In this document: one piece after another, positions 1-8,559 of the stretch
Position numbering within the stretch: the stretch's first letter is position 1
Layout of the letters: the number at the start of each line of letters is the position of its first letter
Assembly (NCBI GenBank): GCA_964645405.1
Contig: CAZYCA010000023.1
Coordinates: forward strand, 1-37,117
DNA: 37,117 nt
Direction: 5' to 3'
Source of the DNA: JAMWDF01 sp964645405
GTDB lineage: Bacteria > Ratteibacteria > UBA8468 > B48-G9 > DSTR01
Translations under genes and position numbers: made by a program
Notes under the pieces: generated by a model
Database searches by the model: none
Told to the model about the DNA's origin: nothing
Seen by the model: only the letters and a program-made list of their open reading frames with translations

Positions 1-1162
1 AATGTAATGAGCCATCATCTTTGGTAAAATATAAGGAAAGAGGTGGATGAGGAGTGGCACCATTCAATATATAAAAAGTAAATCCTAAGTCAGCCCAAAT
101 AAAACGAATATTCCAATCGGCCCAGGACCAGTTATTTATTCCATATGGATAAATCCAGAATTCAACACTTCCTTGGTCAAAATTTAAAATGTTATCACCT
201 TTAACCGATATAATACCTTTGTACCCTTTTCCCCTAACTCCATCTAAATACTCTCCATCCTTTAATAAAACTTTAATTTTTTCTCTTTCACATATTTCTG
301 GAGTTTCATTCCCATCAAGTGGTAAATAGAAAAATGGAATATGTCCTTTTAAAAAATATGGCTCTTTTTTAGGTATTTCTTTGTTTTTGTCTGTATCAAG
401 CCAACTTATATCTTCTTTTTCCCAGAAATTAAATACCTGTCTGTGAATTCTTACTTCATCAATTAATCCTGAAAATCCACTATCTCCTTTTTTGTTATTC
501 CCTATATAAATCTCACCTGGCTCTTTTTCTTCATCTTCAGAAACAACAAGTCCCTGTGCAAATTCAAGTGTGTTTTTACTGACTTCTTTTCCATTTAAAA
601 ATAACTTTCTATGAGATATTGGAAAAACGCAACTTACTCCTGCTATATGAACCCAACTGTTTAATGGAATTATACCTTCTGGACTTGATGTAGTTTGTGT
701 GTTTCCATAATAACAGTTTGTTGTTGTTAAATGAAATGCACCCTTTGAATCAATATATAATGAAAATCCTTTTGTTTTATCTACTGCTGGATTATATCTT
801 GCATCTTTATCTACAACTGCTTCTCTATAAACAATATATGCTTTATCTTTTGGATATCTGTCTAATTTTACCCATGCTTCTATTGATATATAACCACCGG
901 GAAATATTTCTGAAGGAATATACTTTATTGCTCCTTTTTCATCTAATTTCAAGCAACTACCAAATTTCCCATTCTCTTCATAAAACACTTCTCCTATTTT
1001 CTCAACTTCCTTTATTTTTCCTTCATAATCAGAAAAATCATCTTTGTTAAAATGAAATAAACCATAAGTATTATCATCTACCTTATACTCTCTCCAGAAT
1101 GCTGTCTGGGTGGCAAAAAGTAAAGTAGAAAAAAATAAAAAAATAAATAAAAATATCCTCAT
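1..1162 (-). CDS. LamG-domain secreted protein (partial, C-terminus beyond left edge)
   Basis: The minus strand is open from an ATG at 1162 to the window edge, giving 387 codons with no stop. The first 17 or so residues (MRIFLFIFLFFSTLLFA) are a clear signal peptide. Residues about 35-235 read as a LamG/concanavalin-like jelly roll, with an IEAWVKLDRYP strand, a LNGKEV hairpin and a closing GFSGLIDEVRIH motif. A second copy begins near residue 270, with a VRGKGYKG motif followed by a GSVEFWIYP strand. LamG domains bind or accompany enzymes acting on polysaccharides; no catalytic region lies in the visible part. A ribosome-binding site (AAAGGAGA) precedes the ATG. The gene lies 27 bases downstream of the CBM9-like gene on the same strand, so the two are probably cotranscribed. 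Codon use is strongly A/T-ending. The function beyond carbohydrate binding is unknown. Confidence 0.8.
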   Translation of the reverse strand, partial: MRIFLFIFLFFSTLLFATQTAFWREYKVDDNTYGLFHFNKDDFSDYEGKIKEVEKIGEVFYEENGKFGSCLKLDEKGAIKYIPSEIFPGGYISIEAWVKLDRYPKDKAYIVYREAVVDKDARYNPAVDKTKGFSLYIDSKGAFHLTTTNCYYGNTQTTSSPEGIIPLNSWVHIAGVSCVFPISHRKLFLNGKEVSKNTLEFAQGLVVSEDEEKEPGEIYIGNNKKGDSGFSGLIDEVRIHRQVFNFWEKEDISWLDTDKNKEIPKKEPYFLKGHIPFFYLPLDGNETPEICEREKIKVLLKDGEYLDGVRGKGYKGIISVKGDNILNFDQGSVEFWIYPYGINNWSWADWNIRFIWADLGFTFYILNGATPHPPLSLYFTKDDGSLH

Positions 1163-1189
1163 AAATCTCCTTTCCGTAAAATTTGTAAA

Positions 1190-4100
1190 TCATTCTACTA
1201 TCAATATTCTGAAATCATGTCCTCTAATAAAAATTTTCCCAGGTTTTGTTTCTCCAAATTTATATCCTTTTTCTTTTGAATAAGAAAGAGGAATATCAAT
1301 ACCTGTTTCCAGATCCCATATCCTTGAAATCTCAAATCCAATTTTTTGGGTATCAATATCAAAATTTTCTATCCAGGTATCTTCTTTCTTGTTATTCAAC
1401 AAAATTATTACTGCCTTTTTTCTTTTAAATAAATAATTACTCTCCGCTGGCTGCATCCTTTTATACATATACAAGGAGGCATATACTTTATCAGTTGTAA
1501 ATTTAACTATATCATTTCTCCAGTAAGGAACAAAAATAGGGTCACCTGAAAAGAATGAAATATTTTCTTCCAGCCCATCCAGAATTTTCTTTCTTGTTTG
1601 AAATAAATACGGATTCCAAAAAGGAGTGCCTCTTTCTCCAATATCATGAAGGAGGCAAAGACCTAAAACAATTCTTGTTGCTTTTAAACTTCCTTTAACA
1701 TGATTGTCAGAATGAAGTTGAGAAATTATACCCTGTTTTGTTTTTATTAATGCTCTAAAAACATCTACCGAACCTAATGTTTCAATTAAATCATCTGATG
1801 GAGAATAAAAACTATTTTCAATATGCCATCCAAGTTGTGTAAATGAAAAAACAGGATGCATATTTGATAGATATAAAGGAGGTCTACCACATTGCCATCC
1901 CATTACATTTAACCTTTTTGTAAGTTCTCTGAAAGTAAATAAATTGCTTTTCCCTTGTATTTTCCCATCATCTCTAACATATCCTCTACCAAGTAATACC
2001 CATGCTTCTGGCTCTCCCCTTCCACCAAAATATGTTGATGAATTATCCCACCATGTTCCATTTATAAAACATTTCTCAACTAAATTTTTGTGATACCAGA
2101 GATAGTAATCAAGATAACTATTTGTGAAATTAACTTCTGTGCTATCTAATTGTTCATCTGTCTTCCAGACTATTCCTCCATCTGATTGTTTATCTCTGAA
2201 CTGATATTGTGGTCTTGGTTTATAATTTGTTATTCCAAGCCATTCTCCTGAAAATGTTTCAAATTCTTTTGAAACTCCTGTCATTTCTGTACTGCCATAT
2301 ACAACAAAAGGCCTCTGATACGATAAAAAAGGTCTTACACCATGGGAATTTGGAGGAGATGGTTTCAATCCAAGCCAGACATCTCTTAAATTCTTGTAGT
2401 CCTCTTCAGTATATAATTCAAATCCATCAACACTTGCTCCATAAAACCTATAACCTCTTGCATCATGAACATATTGTGCTTCTGGCCAATCCCATGCAAT
2501 TTTTCTCCAATTTGATGGTAATGGTTTTACAGGAGTTGCCATTAATGCAAATTTTATATTTCTTTCTTTTTCAATATTATAAGGTCTGTTAAATAACCTG
2601 AATCTTAAAAATGGAATATTGTTTTTTCTTTCTGCAGTTATTGCAGAAATATTATCATCTAAAACCCATCCTTCATCACTTTCTCCAATATACCATAAAC
2701 CAAAATCTCCTGTACCTATAAATATTGCTGGAACCCATGTTCCTAAAAGTTTTGGTGCTGGATTTAATTTTTTTGATTCAAATAAAAGACCTTCTCCTTC
2801 TGGAAATTTACCGAAATAACCTCCTTCAACAATATCTGCTCTTTGCATTACAAGTGTATCTGCATCTGGGCTTTCCCATATCATATCAAGTGCATCAATT
2901 CTTGTTGGTTTTTTGGGGTTAATCTTTAAATTTATGAGATACCATCCATCATATTCAAAATTTACCTCACAAATTATATCTATCTCCCCAAGAATTGATT
3001 TACCTTTTAATTCTACTTTTGTTGGACTTATATAACTTATATTCAATTCTTTCCCACTAAGTTCATATTCTTTTCCCTCGCTTTTCATTAAAATTGTGAT
3101 TGGTTTCCCTAATATATTTTTTCCATTTACAATTATTTTCTCAGGCAGTCCTGTCTTTCCAACTACATAATCTCTTCCGATAACTCTCAGGATGTTATCT
3201 TTCACTTCTATTGGTTTATACGGTGGAATTACTATATCTTCTTTCCCTATATTGTTATTTTCCCATTGCCACTCTTGTCTTATAAATTCTTCCCTTTTCT
3301 CTTTCAATTTCTTTTTTCCTTCAAAAATTTCAACTATACATTCATATTTACCTTCTCTTAAATCAATATCAAATAATGTTTCCCCTCTTAAATTCTCTAT
3401 CTTTTCGTTTTCCCTCTTTATAACTTTTCCCTTTTTCTCTTTTATTGTTATTGTAAAATTATCTGCTTTTTTTATATCTTCAGGAACACCAAATATGTCA
3501 AGGTCTACCCAGGCTTGGAATTTCTTTAAATATGGATAATGAGCAAATTTAAAATCATATTCTCCTGATGTCTCTCTTTTTTCCTGCCAGGGTTTTATAA
3601 ATTGCGTCCAGTATTTCTCTGTCATTTTTACTACAGGTATCTCTGCATAATATATTATTTTTTCTCTTTCTCCATCTTCTATTTTTTCTTTAGTTGTTGC
3701 CTTTATTTCATAAAAATTCTGCTGGTATTTCCCTTCTTTTTTACTTTCTGATAATTGTATATTCTCTTCAACAAAATTAAATTTTTTAGTTTCTCCTTCT
3801 TTTAAATTACTTTCTTCTTCTTTCCTATATATTTCTTTCCCTTCTGCATTCTTTATTATTATTGAAAGTTTTATTCTTTCTGGTTTTTTACCAATTACTT
3901 CTACTTCTGTATTAAGTTTCCCATTTACTAAATCTCCTATCCTCTTAAAATGAATTGTAGGCGTATCTTTTTCAAATATAACTTCCGGGAATAAATCCCA
4001 GCCCATCCAACTACTTCCTACCAAACCAGCAAAATATAGACCACCACAAAAATCAGTCCTTACAAGTTGTATTATCCAGCTTTTACCTTCCGGTGTTTTT

Positions 4101-4690
4101 TTCTGTCCCATTGTTTTAAATGGAACTTTCATCTCCATCTGCCAGCTTAATTTATCTACATTACATTTTATTTCTGCACCAGATGTCCAGTCATCTTCTG
4201 TTCCTGGAGTTCCATTATAATACCACTGGTCTGAATAATATCCTCTTGGATTTACCATTATTTTATAAAATCCGTATCCAGGAATAACTGCTTCTTTTCT
4301 CCCATAAGGTGATATTTGTATCTCTATATGGTCTTCAAATAATATTAGAAATACTTCATCATTCCTTTTAACATTTGCTTTCAAAACAGTTCCTTCTGGA
4401 TGTGGTGAGTTCATTCCAATATATAAATTCTCATCATCATAGCCAAGATACCATATAACTTGTTGTATCTCTGGAACTAAAGTTGCAGGTTGACCTGGTT
4501 CACCTTCTGCTGCCCATGTACAAACCCCTGTTATTGCGCTTGCTTCTTTCCATTCTTCTTTTTTTATAATCCCATCTATCTCTGGTGTCTTTTTAAATTT
4601 TGGAATTCTTAATATTGGTGCATTAAATCCTTCTGCAAAAGACATCATCAGAAAAAATAAGAATGCAACAAGCCAACTTTTTTTAATCAT
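1190..4690 (-). CDS. CBM9-like domain secreted protein, probable glycoside-hydrolase-like (DUF6067-type)
   Basis: This is an exported 1166-aa protein. The first ~21 residues (MIKKSWLVAFLFFLMMSFAEG) form a signal peptide. Residues about 25-225 match the carbohydrate-family-9-binding/DOMON-like fold (PEIDGIIKKEEWKEA opening, YDDENLYIGM strand, then a DHIEIQISP strand). Residues about 225-500 look like Ig-like beta modules rich in Lys and Glu. The C-terminal ~600 residues resemble the glycosidase-like barrels of the DUF6067/GH123-like group, with an acidic WWDNSSTYFGG motif near residue 879 that could be part of the active site; I cannot assign catalytic residues with certainty. The start is supported by GGAGGG just upstream. 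Substrate unknown. The gene lies immediately upstream of the LamG gene, so both probably act on the same external polysaccharide. Base composition is clearly more A+T-rich than in genes to the right of the insertion sequence. Confidence 0.75.
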   Translation of the reverse strand: MIKKSWLVAFLFFLMMSFAEGFNAPILRIPKFKKTPEIDGIIKKEEWKEASAITGVCTWAAEGEPGQPATLVPEIQQVIWYLGYDDENLYIGMNSPHPEGTVLKANVKRNDEVFLILFEDHIEIQISPYGRKEAVIPGYGFYKIMVNPRGYYSDQWYYNGTPGTEDDWTSGAEIKCNVDKLSWQMEMKVPFKTMGQKKTPEGKSWIIQLVRTDFCGGLYFAGLVGSSWMGWDLFPEVIFEKDTPTIHFKRIGDLVNGKLNTEVEVIGKKPERIKLSIIIKNAEGKEIYRKEEESNLKEGETKKFNFVEENIQLSESKKEGKYQQNFYEIKATTKEKIEDGEREKIIYYAEIPVVKMTEKYWTQFIKPWQEKRETSGEYDFKFAHYPYLKKFQAWVDLDIFGVPEDIKKADNFTITIKEKKGKVIKRENEKIENLRGETLFDIDLREGKYECIVEIFEGKKKLKEKREEFIRQEWQWENNNIGKEDIVIPPYKPIEVKDNILRVIGRDYVVGKTGLPEKIIVNGKNILGKPITILMKSEGKEYELSGKELNISYISPTKVELKGKSILGEIDIICEVNFEYDGWYLINLKINPKKPTRIDALDMIWESPDADTLVMQRADIVEGGYFGKFPEGEGLLFESKKLNPAPKLLGTWVPAIFIGTGDFGLWYIGESDEGWVLDDNISAITAERKNNIPFLRFRLFNRPYNIEKERNIKFALMATPVKPLPSNWRKIAWDWPEAQYVHDARGYRFYGASVDGFELYTEEDYKNLRDVWLGLKPSPPNSHGVRPFLSYQRPFVVYGSTEMTGVSKEFETFSGEWLGITNYKPRPQYQFRDKQSDGGIVWKTDEQLDSTEVNFTNSYLDYYLWYHKNLVEKCFINGTWWDNSSTYFGGRGEPEAWVLLGRGYVRDDGKIQGKSNLFTFRELTKRLNVMGWQCGRPPLYLSNMHPVFSFTQLGWHIENSFYSPSDDLIETLGSVDVFRALIKTKQGIISQLHSDNHVKGSLKATRIVLGLCLLHDIGERGTPFWNPYLFQTRKKILDGLEENISFFSGDPIFVPYWRNDIVKFTTDKVYASLYMYKRMQPAESNYLFKRKKAVIILLNNKKEDTWIENFDIDTQKIGFEISRIWDLETGIDIPLSYSKEKGYKFGETKPGKIFIRGHDFRILIVE

Positions 4691-4694
4691 TTTT

Positions 4695-4712
4695 TCCCTC
4701 CATGGTATTTTA
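4695..4712 (-). promoter_or_regulatory. Probable -10 hexamer and Shine-Dalgarno of the CBM9-like gene
   Basis: On the minus strand a TAAAAT hexamer (4707-4712) lies 17 bases before the ATG at 4690, and GGAGGG (4696-4701) follows it. No convincing -35 is visible, and the insertion-sequence remnant begins about 30 bases further upstream. The original upstream region may therefore be displaced. TAAAAT recurs before several other genes in the window. Confidence 0.35.
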
Positions 4713-4749
4713 ATAATTGAACCTTTTTAATCGCCAGTTGTGCTTTAGA

Positions 4750-4765
4750 ATAAATTAGAGTTTTT
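4750..4765 (+). repeat. Left inverted terminal repeat of the insertion sequence
   Basis: The sequence ATAAATTAGAGTTTTT is the exact reverse complement of 6008-6023 and lies outside the first transposase start at 4802. Confidence 0.75.
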
Positions 4766-4801
4766 AAGAGTTTTAGATTTGTGTAGATGTCCGCTCCGGC
4801 T

Positions 4802-5126
4802 ATGATAAAATTTTACCACAAAAGGGGGGACAGGGAAAAGAGGAAATGGAGTGCAGAAGAGAAGTAGGAGATACTGGAAGAAGGGAAGGATCCTGGGGCA
4901 AGCATAGCGGAAGTGTGCTGGAGGCATCAAATCTCAAGTACTTTATTATTACCACTGGGAGAAACAGGCAAAGATAGGTTGTTTAGAGGGTCTGAAAGGA
5001 AAGGGCAATGGAAGAAAGAAGGATACGGAAGTGGAAGTCTTAAAAGAAGAGATAGCCCGGTTAAAATCAGTTATCAGTGAAATTACGGAAGAGAACCTGA
5101 CCTTAAAAAAAAGGTTTTTGGAATAG
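4802..5126 (+). pseudogene. Transposase OrfA remnant (helix-turn-helix protein)
   Basis: Translation from the ATG at 4802 gives an OrfA-like protein: a basic start, a KWSAEEK segment, an in-frame TAG at 4865-4867, then EILEEGKDPGASIAEVCWRH, which is the helix-turn-helix of IS3-type OrfA. Around 4930 the frame shifts; the next frame continues with LYYYHWEKQAKIG and a leucine-zipper-like coiled coil (VEVLKEEIARLKSVISEI), ending at a TAG at 5124-5126. The premature stop and frameshift make it non-functional. In the intact family it binds the terminal repeats and is fused to OrfB by frameshifting. The order and overlap with the following orfB remnant support the assignment. Confidence 0.75.
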
Positions 5127-5128
5127 GA

Positions 5129-6029
5129 GAAAAGAAGCGGTTTTCTTCAGAGGAAAAGTAAGAGATTATGGGACAGATAGGAACAACGGCAAAACGGAGC
5201 AACTGGCGGGTGGGTAGAATTCTTACTGTTTTGGGGTTAAAAATGGCCAGCTATCTCTCCTGGAAAAAGAAGTTGAGGACAGGCCATTTAGAGGATAAAA
5301 AACCGGAGAGGTTGCAGCTGGACAAGTTATTGCCGGAAGAGGAGCGGGTTATTATAGATTATGCTTTATGTCATCCCCGGGATGGGTAGAGAAGGCTGGC
5401 TTATATGATGATAGACGAGGATAAAGCATATTGCTGTCCTTTTTCGGTGTATAGGGTTCTTTCCCGGGTCAATGTGCTCTCTGGGTGGAAACCCGGTAAA
5501 AGTCAGGGCATACCTTTAGAACAGCCGACCCGACCTAATCAGCGCTGGCATACGGACATTATGTATTTGTGGATAGAAGGCCGCTGGTACTTTTTCGTTG
5601 GGGTATTAGATGGTTATGCCCGGTATATTGTGCATGGGGAGTTATTGACCAGAATGAAGTCAGACGATGTAAGCCTGGTGGCTCAAGCCGCCCTGGAGAA
5701 GTTTTCCGGGTTGTCAACCGGAGATTGTTTCTGATAATGGGACGCAATTTACCTCAAAAGAATTCCGTAACCTCTGCACCATATTACGATTCGGATGCAG
5801 CATCCGGAATCAAACGGAGTAATGGAAAGACTACACCGAAGTTTAAGGGAGGTCCTTACTGAGAAGGAATGGAAAAACTTGGGCAAAGCCAGAGAAATTA
5901 CTGGCTGAGAGAAGAAGAAAGTTAGCCCAGGCCCAGGAAGAAAGAAGAAAAGTTAACTTAGAAAGATACTGGAAGGCGGAGGGAAACTACACAAAAACAA
6001 ATCAGGCAAAAACTCTAATTTATGCTTGA
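5129..6029 (+). pseudogene. Transposase OrfB remnant (rve/DDE integrase core)
   Basis: The reading frame has a TAA at 5159-5161 and a TAG at 5387-5389, the latter where homologues have GYRRLAYMM. The integrase core follows: the first catalytic Asp is in QRWHTDIMYL (about 5540-5570). After a frameshift near 5715 the second Asp appears in IVSDNGTQFTSKEF, and the catalytic Glu in HPESNGVMERLHRSLRE. After EWKNLGKAREI the expected stretch with the conserved Pro-His motif is missing; a basic tail (AERRRKLAQAQEERRK) resumes and ends at 6027-6029. All three acidic residues remain recognisable, so the family call is firm, but at least two stops, a frameshift and a deletion show that it is dead. Confidence 0.85.
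6008..6023 (+). repeat. Right inverted terminal repeat of the insertion sequence
   Basis: AAAAACTCTAATTTAT is the exact reverse complement of 4750-4765. It falls within the last codons of the OrfB remnant, as expected for a compact insertion sequence. Confidence 0.75.
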
Positions 6030-6035
6030 CCAATA

Positions 6036-6233
6036 CAATTTTTGCTTGCCGACAGTTTAGGTGGAGTAGAGGCACCTGTTTGTTATCCACCAAAGATGTC
6101 GCATGCTGTCTTTTCATCAGAAAAAGAAAGAAGTCAAAGAGGAATCAAAGATAATCTTATTCGTCTTTCTGTTGGCATTGAAAACAAAGATGACCTGAGG
6201 ACTGATTTGAAACAAGCACTGAGTTACGTGTGA
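6036..6233 (+). pseudogene. C-terminal stub of a Cys/Met-metabolism PLP-dependent enzyme
   Basis: About 65 codons in one frame give FLLADSLGGVEAPVCYPP, then KMSHAVFSSEKERSQRGI, then NLIRLSVGIENKDDLRTDL. This is the end of the cystathionine gamma-synthase/gamma-lyase/methionine gamma-lyase family: SLGGVE substrate-binding loop, MSH motif, and RLSVGIE with the carboxylate-binding Arg. Normal members have about 380-400 residues, so over 80 percent including the PLP lysine is absent. The stub starts right after the insertion-sequence right end, and no 5' portion is found on the other side of the element, which points to an insertion-linked deletion. A TTG at 6042 could in principle start a 63-aa peptide, but there is no evidence that it is expressed. 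Confidence 0.8.
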
Positions 6234-6284
6234 TATGCAATAAACTCATCTCTGCGATAATATAATTTCAAAAAAATCACCCAC

Positions 6285-6313
6285 TTGACAGGAGTATCAG
6301 TTTGTTTTATTAT
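6285..6313 (+). promoter_or_regulatory. Near-consensus sigma-70 promoter upstream of the ROK gene
   Basis: TTGACA (6285-6290) is followed by a 17-base spacer and TATTAT (6308-6313). The predicted transcription start is near 6320, about 33 bases before the ATG at 6353. This is one of the two best promoters in the window and would drive the plus-strand block. I see no obvious operator palindrome, although a ROK repressor would be expected to bind here. Confidence 0.7.
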
Positions 6314-6352
6314 TTTAACAGTAAATTTAAGTAATAAAAAAACTGCAAAGCC

Positions 6353-7573
6353 ATGAACATAAAATTACCTGCTAACAAGGGTGAAATCCAGAGATGGAAC
6401 AGGAAACTTATCCTGCGTACGATTTATGAAAATGAAGCCATCTCCCAGGTGGAACTTGTGCACAGGACCAGTTTAAGCCCTGGTACTGTTTCCAATATTG
6501 TTAGATGTCTGCGTCAAGAGGGATTAATAGAGGACATTGGTTATAAATCTTCAAGGGATGGACGCAAACCCGTGCTTTTCCGACTTAACCCATTAGCACG
6601 GTTCGTAGGTTGTATGATTTTCGGGGAAGAGGAAATCACCGTTGGAATAATGAATCTGGCAGGAAAAATCGTAGACAGGATAAATGAGAAGGTTGATACA
6701 GACCACAATGTGGACGCCCTGGTTGGAAGGGCATGGAAAATTGAAAAGAACCTGCTTACAAAAAATGGCATTCCAATAAAAAACATCATCGCCAATTGTG
6801 CTATCAGTGAAGGAATAGTAGATAACAGAACCGGGGTGGTTATTTTTGCGTCTCATTTTGGCTGGCGGAATGTCCCATTAAAAGCAAAAATTGAACAACT
6901 TTCAAATTTGAAAACTTTTGTAGAGCATTCCACTCATGCCAAGGTCCTTGCCGAACAATGGTTCGGCATTGCCCGGGGGATGCGCAATGTTGTAGGGGTG
7001 AACGTGGATTCCGGCATAGGTGTGGGCATTATCAGTGACGGGCAGCTTTATCACGGTGCTTTTAGGATGGATGGGGAAATCGGCCACAATGTGGTCATCC
7101 CGGAAGGGAAATTATGTAAATGTGGCAAACGAGGTTGTCTGGAAACAATTGTATCCGGACCAGCCATTATTGAAAGAGCCCTGGAGTTGAAACCCGAATT
7201 TCCTGATACATGCCTACCTGATAATCTAAAAGGACTATCAGGCCGGCAGGCGGTGCGGAGCATCTTCCAGGCCTGCCAGAATGGAGATGCACTGGCAACA
7301 AGAGTCACCAGGGAAGCCGCATTTTATCTTGGTTTTGAGATTGCGCGCATTATCAATTACCAGGACCCGGAAATGGTTTTCTTTACTGGTTTCGTGATAG
7401 AAGAGGATACCGGTGTTTTCCTGAAAGAAGTAGTAGAGCAGTGCCGGAATTTCGTGGTTGCTCAGGAGATGCGCACCTTAAAACTTGTACCCGGAAAATT
7501 AGGAAGTGAAGGCATTTTGCTTGGGGGTGCTATTCCGGCGTACTATGAATTTTTCTATGCAATGGCCAACTGA
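6353..7573 (+). CDS. ROK-family transcriptional regulator (NagC/XylR-like)
   Basis: This 406-aa protein has an N-terminal MarR-like winged helix (residues about 15-75: LILRTIYENEAISQVELV, then LSPGTVSNIVRCLRQEGLIE) followed by a ROK sugar-kinase fold. The ROK zinc motif is intact: GEIGH at 241-245 and CKCGKRGC at 255-262. The kinase ATP motif DxGxT near residue 89 is replaced (CMIFGEEE), and the usual catalytic Asp region (VENDA) reads VEHST at 190-194. It should therefore bind a sugar or sugar phosphate but not phosphorylate it. Family members repress sugar-uptake or degradation genes until the ligand binds. It is first in a co-directional run, 21 bases before the E1 alpha gene, so the dehydrogenase or the downstream secreted proteins are likely targets. 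Effector unknown. Confidence 0.9.
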   Translation: MNIKLPANKGEIQRWNRKLILRTIYENEAISQVELVHRTSLSPGTVSNIVRCLRQEGLIEDIGYKSSRDGRKPVLFRLNPLARFVGCMIFGEEEITVGIMNLAGKIVDRINEKVDTDHNVDALVGRAWKIEKNLLTKNGIPIKNIIANCAISEGIVDNRTGVVIFASHFGWRNVPLKAKIEQLSNLKTFVEHSTHAKVLAEQWFGIARGMRNVVGVNVDSGIGVGIISDGQLYHGAFRMDGEIGHNVVIPEGKLCKCGKRGCLETIVSGPAIIERALELKPEFPDTCLPDNLKGLSGRQAVRSIFQACQNGDALATRVTREAAFYLGFEIARIINYQDPEMVFFTGFVIEEDTGVFLKEVVEQCRNFVVAQEMRTLKLVPGKLGSEGILLGGAIPAYYEFFYAMAN

Positions 7574-7594
7574 CAATACACTGGAAACTTGATT

Positions 7595-8557
7595 ATGAAA
7601 AAAGATGAAGCAGTCAAAATCCTGAAACTGATGTTGAGAATCAGGTTTTTTGAGGAACGCTGTAAGAAAATTTACAAACAGAAGATGCTGGCTGGTAACT
7701 TCCTGGGTGCTTTGCATACCTACATAGGCCAGGAAGCAATTGCAGTCGGCATTTGCCTGAATTTGAGAAAAAATGATTATGTTTTGAGCACCCACCGCTG
7801 CCACGGCCATTTCATCGCCAAGGGTGGTGATGTCCGTAGAATGATGGCAGAACTGCAGGGAAAAGAAACTGGTTACTGTCTCGGACGGGGTGGTTCCATG
7901 CATCTATTTGATACCACAATTGGTTTTCTGGGCGGCAATGGCATTGTCGGCGCAGGTCTGCCGCTAGCAATCGGCGCTGCCTATTCCTCACTTTACAGGA
8001 ATACGGACCAGGTGACGGTATGTTTCTTCGGGGACGGTGCGGGCTGCCAGGGCACTTTCCATGAATCTCTAAACATCGCGGCACTCTGGAAACTGCCGGT
8101 GGTGTTTGTCTGTGAAAACAACTGTTACGCGGTAACCACACCGGTAGCAGAAACCGTTTCCATACCAGACATTGGAGTCCGGGCCCAAAACTACGGAATG
8201 GTCGGAGCTGTGGTGGATGGAAACGATGTCTTAGAAGTCCTTGAGACCTGCAAGATAGCAATAGATAGAGCCAGAACTGGAGCAGGGCCCACTCTTCTTG
8301 AGTGCAAGACCTATCGTGTTGACCCACACTGCATGGTTATTTCAGAAACACGCTGTAAAACCGAAATAGAAGAATGGAAAAAGAAAGATCCCATACTTCT
8401 TTTCCAGCAAAAACTCCTTAAGGAAAAACTTATCAACAAAACAGAATTGGAACAACTGGAGAAAGAAGTTCTCAAGGAAATAGACGAGGCAGAGAAGTTT
8501 GCCGGGGAAAGCCCGTATCCGAACCCGGTCGATTTCCTTGCCGGTATTAAAGATTGA
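7595..8557 (+). CDS. TPP-dependent 2-oxoacid/acetoin dehydrogenase E1, alpha subunit
   Basis: This 320-aa protein is the alpha subunit of a heterotetrameric E1 (pyruvate, branched-chain or acetoin dehydrogenase type). It carries the thiamine-diphosphate motif: GDGAGCQGTFHESLN at about 146-160, closing with ENN at 174-176. Other family marks are HTYIGQEA (41-48), the STHRCHGH active-site histidine segment (65-72), and GRGGSMH (98-103). Overall sequence and length are closest to AcoA/PdhA of the short type. I place the start at the ATG at 7595 rather than the TTG two codons earlier. The beta subunit follows after two bases. No E2 lipoyl transferase or E3 gene is in the window, so the acceptor complex must be encoded elsewhere or the enzyme works differently. 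The substrate cannot be read from the sequence. Confidence 0.9.
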   Translation: MKKDEAVKILKLMLRIRFFEERCKKIYKQKMLAGNFLGALHTYIGQEAIAVGICLNLRKNDYVLSTHRCHGHFIAKGGDVRRMMAELQGKETGYCLGRGGSMHLFDTTIGFLGGNGIVGAGLPLAIGAAYSSLYRNTDQVTVCFFGDGAGCQGTFHESLNIAALWKLPVVFVCENNCYAVTTPVAETVSIPDIGVRAQNYGMVGAVVDGNDVLEVLETCKIAIDRARTGAGPTLLECKTYRVDPHCMVISETRCKTEIEEWKKKDPILLFQQKLLKEKLINKTELEQLEKEVLKEIDEAEKFAGESPYPNPVDFLAGIKD

Positions 8558-8559
8558 AA

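Larger units (their letters stand above)
4738..6031 (+). mobile_element. Degenerate IS3-like insertion sequence (two ORFs, DDE transposase)
   Basis: A 16-bp perfect inverted repeat (4750-4765 against 6008-6023) brackets two overlapping transposase frames in the orfA/orfB order typical of the IS3 family. Outer ends are approximate because homology outside the 16 bp is poor, and no target-site duplication is evident. Both ORFs carry stops and frameshifts, and orfB has an internal deletion, so the element cannot transpose on its own. It separates the A+T-rich left segment from the accessory block to the right. IS481 or another rve-type family is an alternative, because the full length cannot be reconstructed. 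Confidence 0.8.

Noticed and set aside
697..1050. Plus-strand open frame of 117 codons
   Set aside because: It is the antisense shadow of the LamG gene, very rich in Leu and without family resemblance.
4802..5734. Stop-codon reassignment as an explanation for the interrupted transposase
   Set aside because: Both TAG and TAA interrupt it, frameshifts and a deletion are also present, and neighbouring intact genes use these codons as normal stops.
7812..8327. 171-codon minus-strand open frame inside the E1 alpha gene
   Set aside because: The plus strand carries unmistakable TPP-enzyme motifs throughout; the reverse frame is Arg/Pro/Cys-rich shadow sequence.
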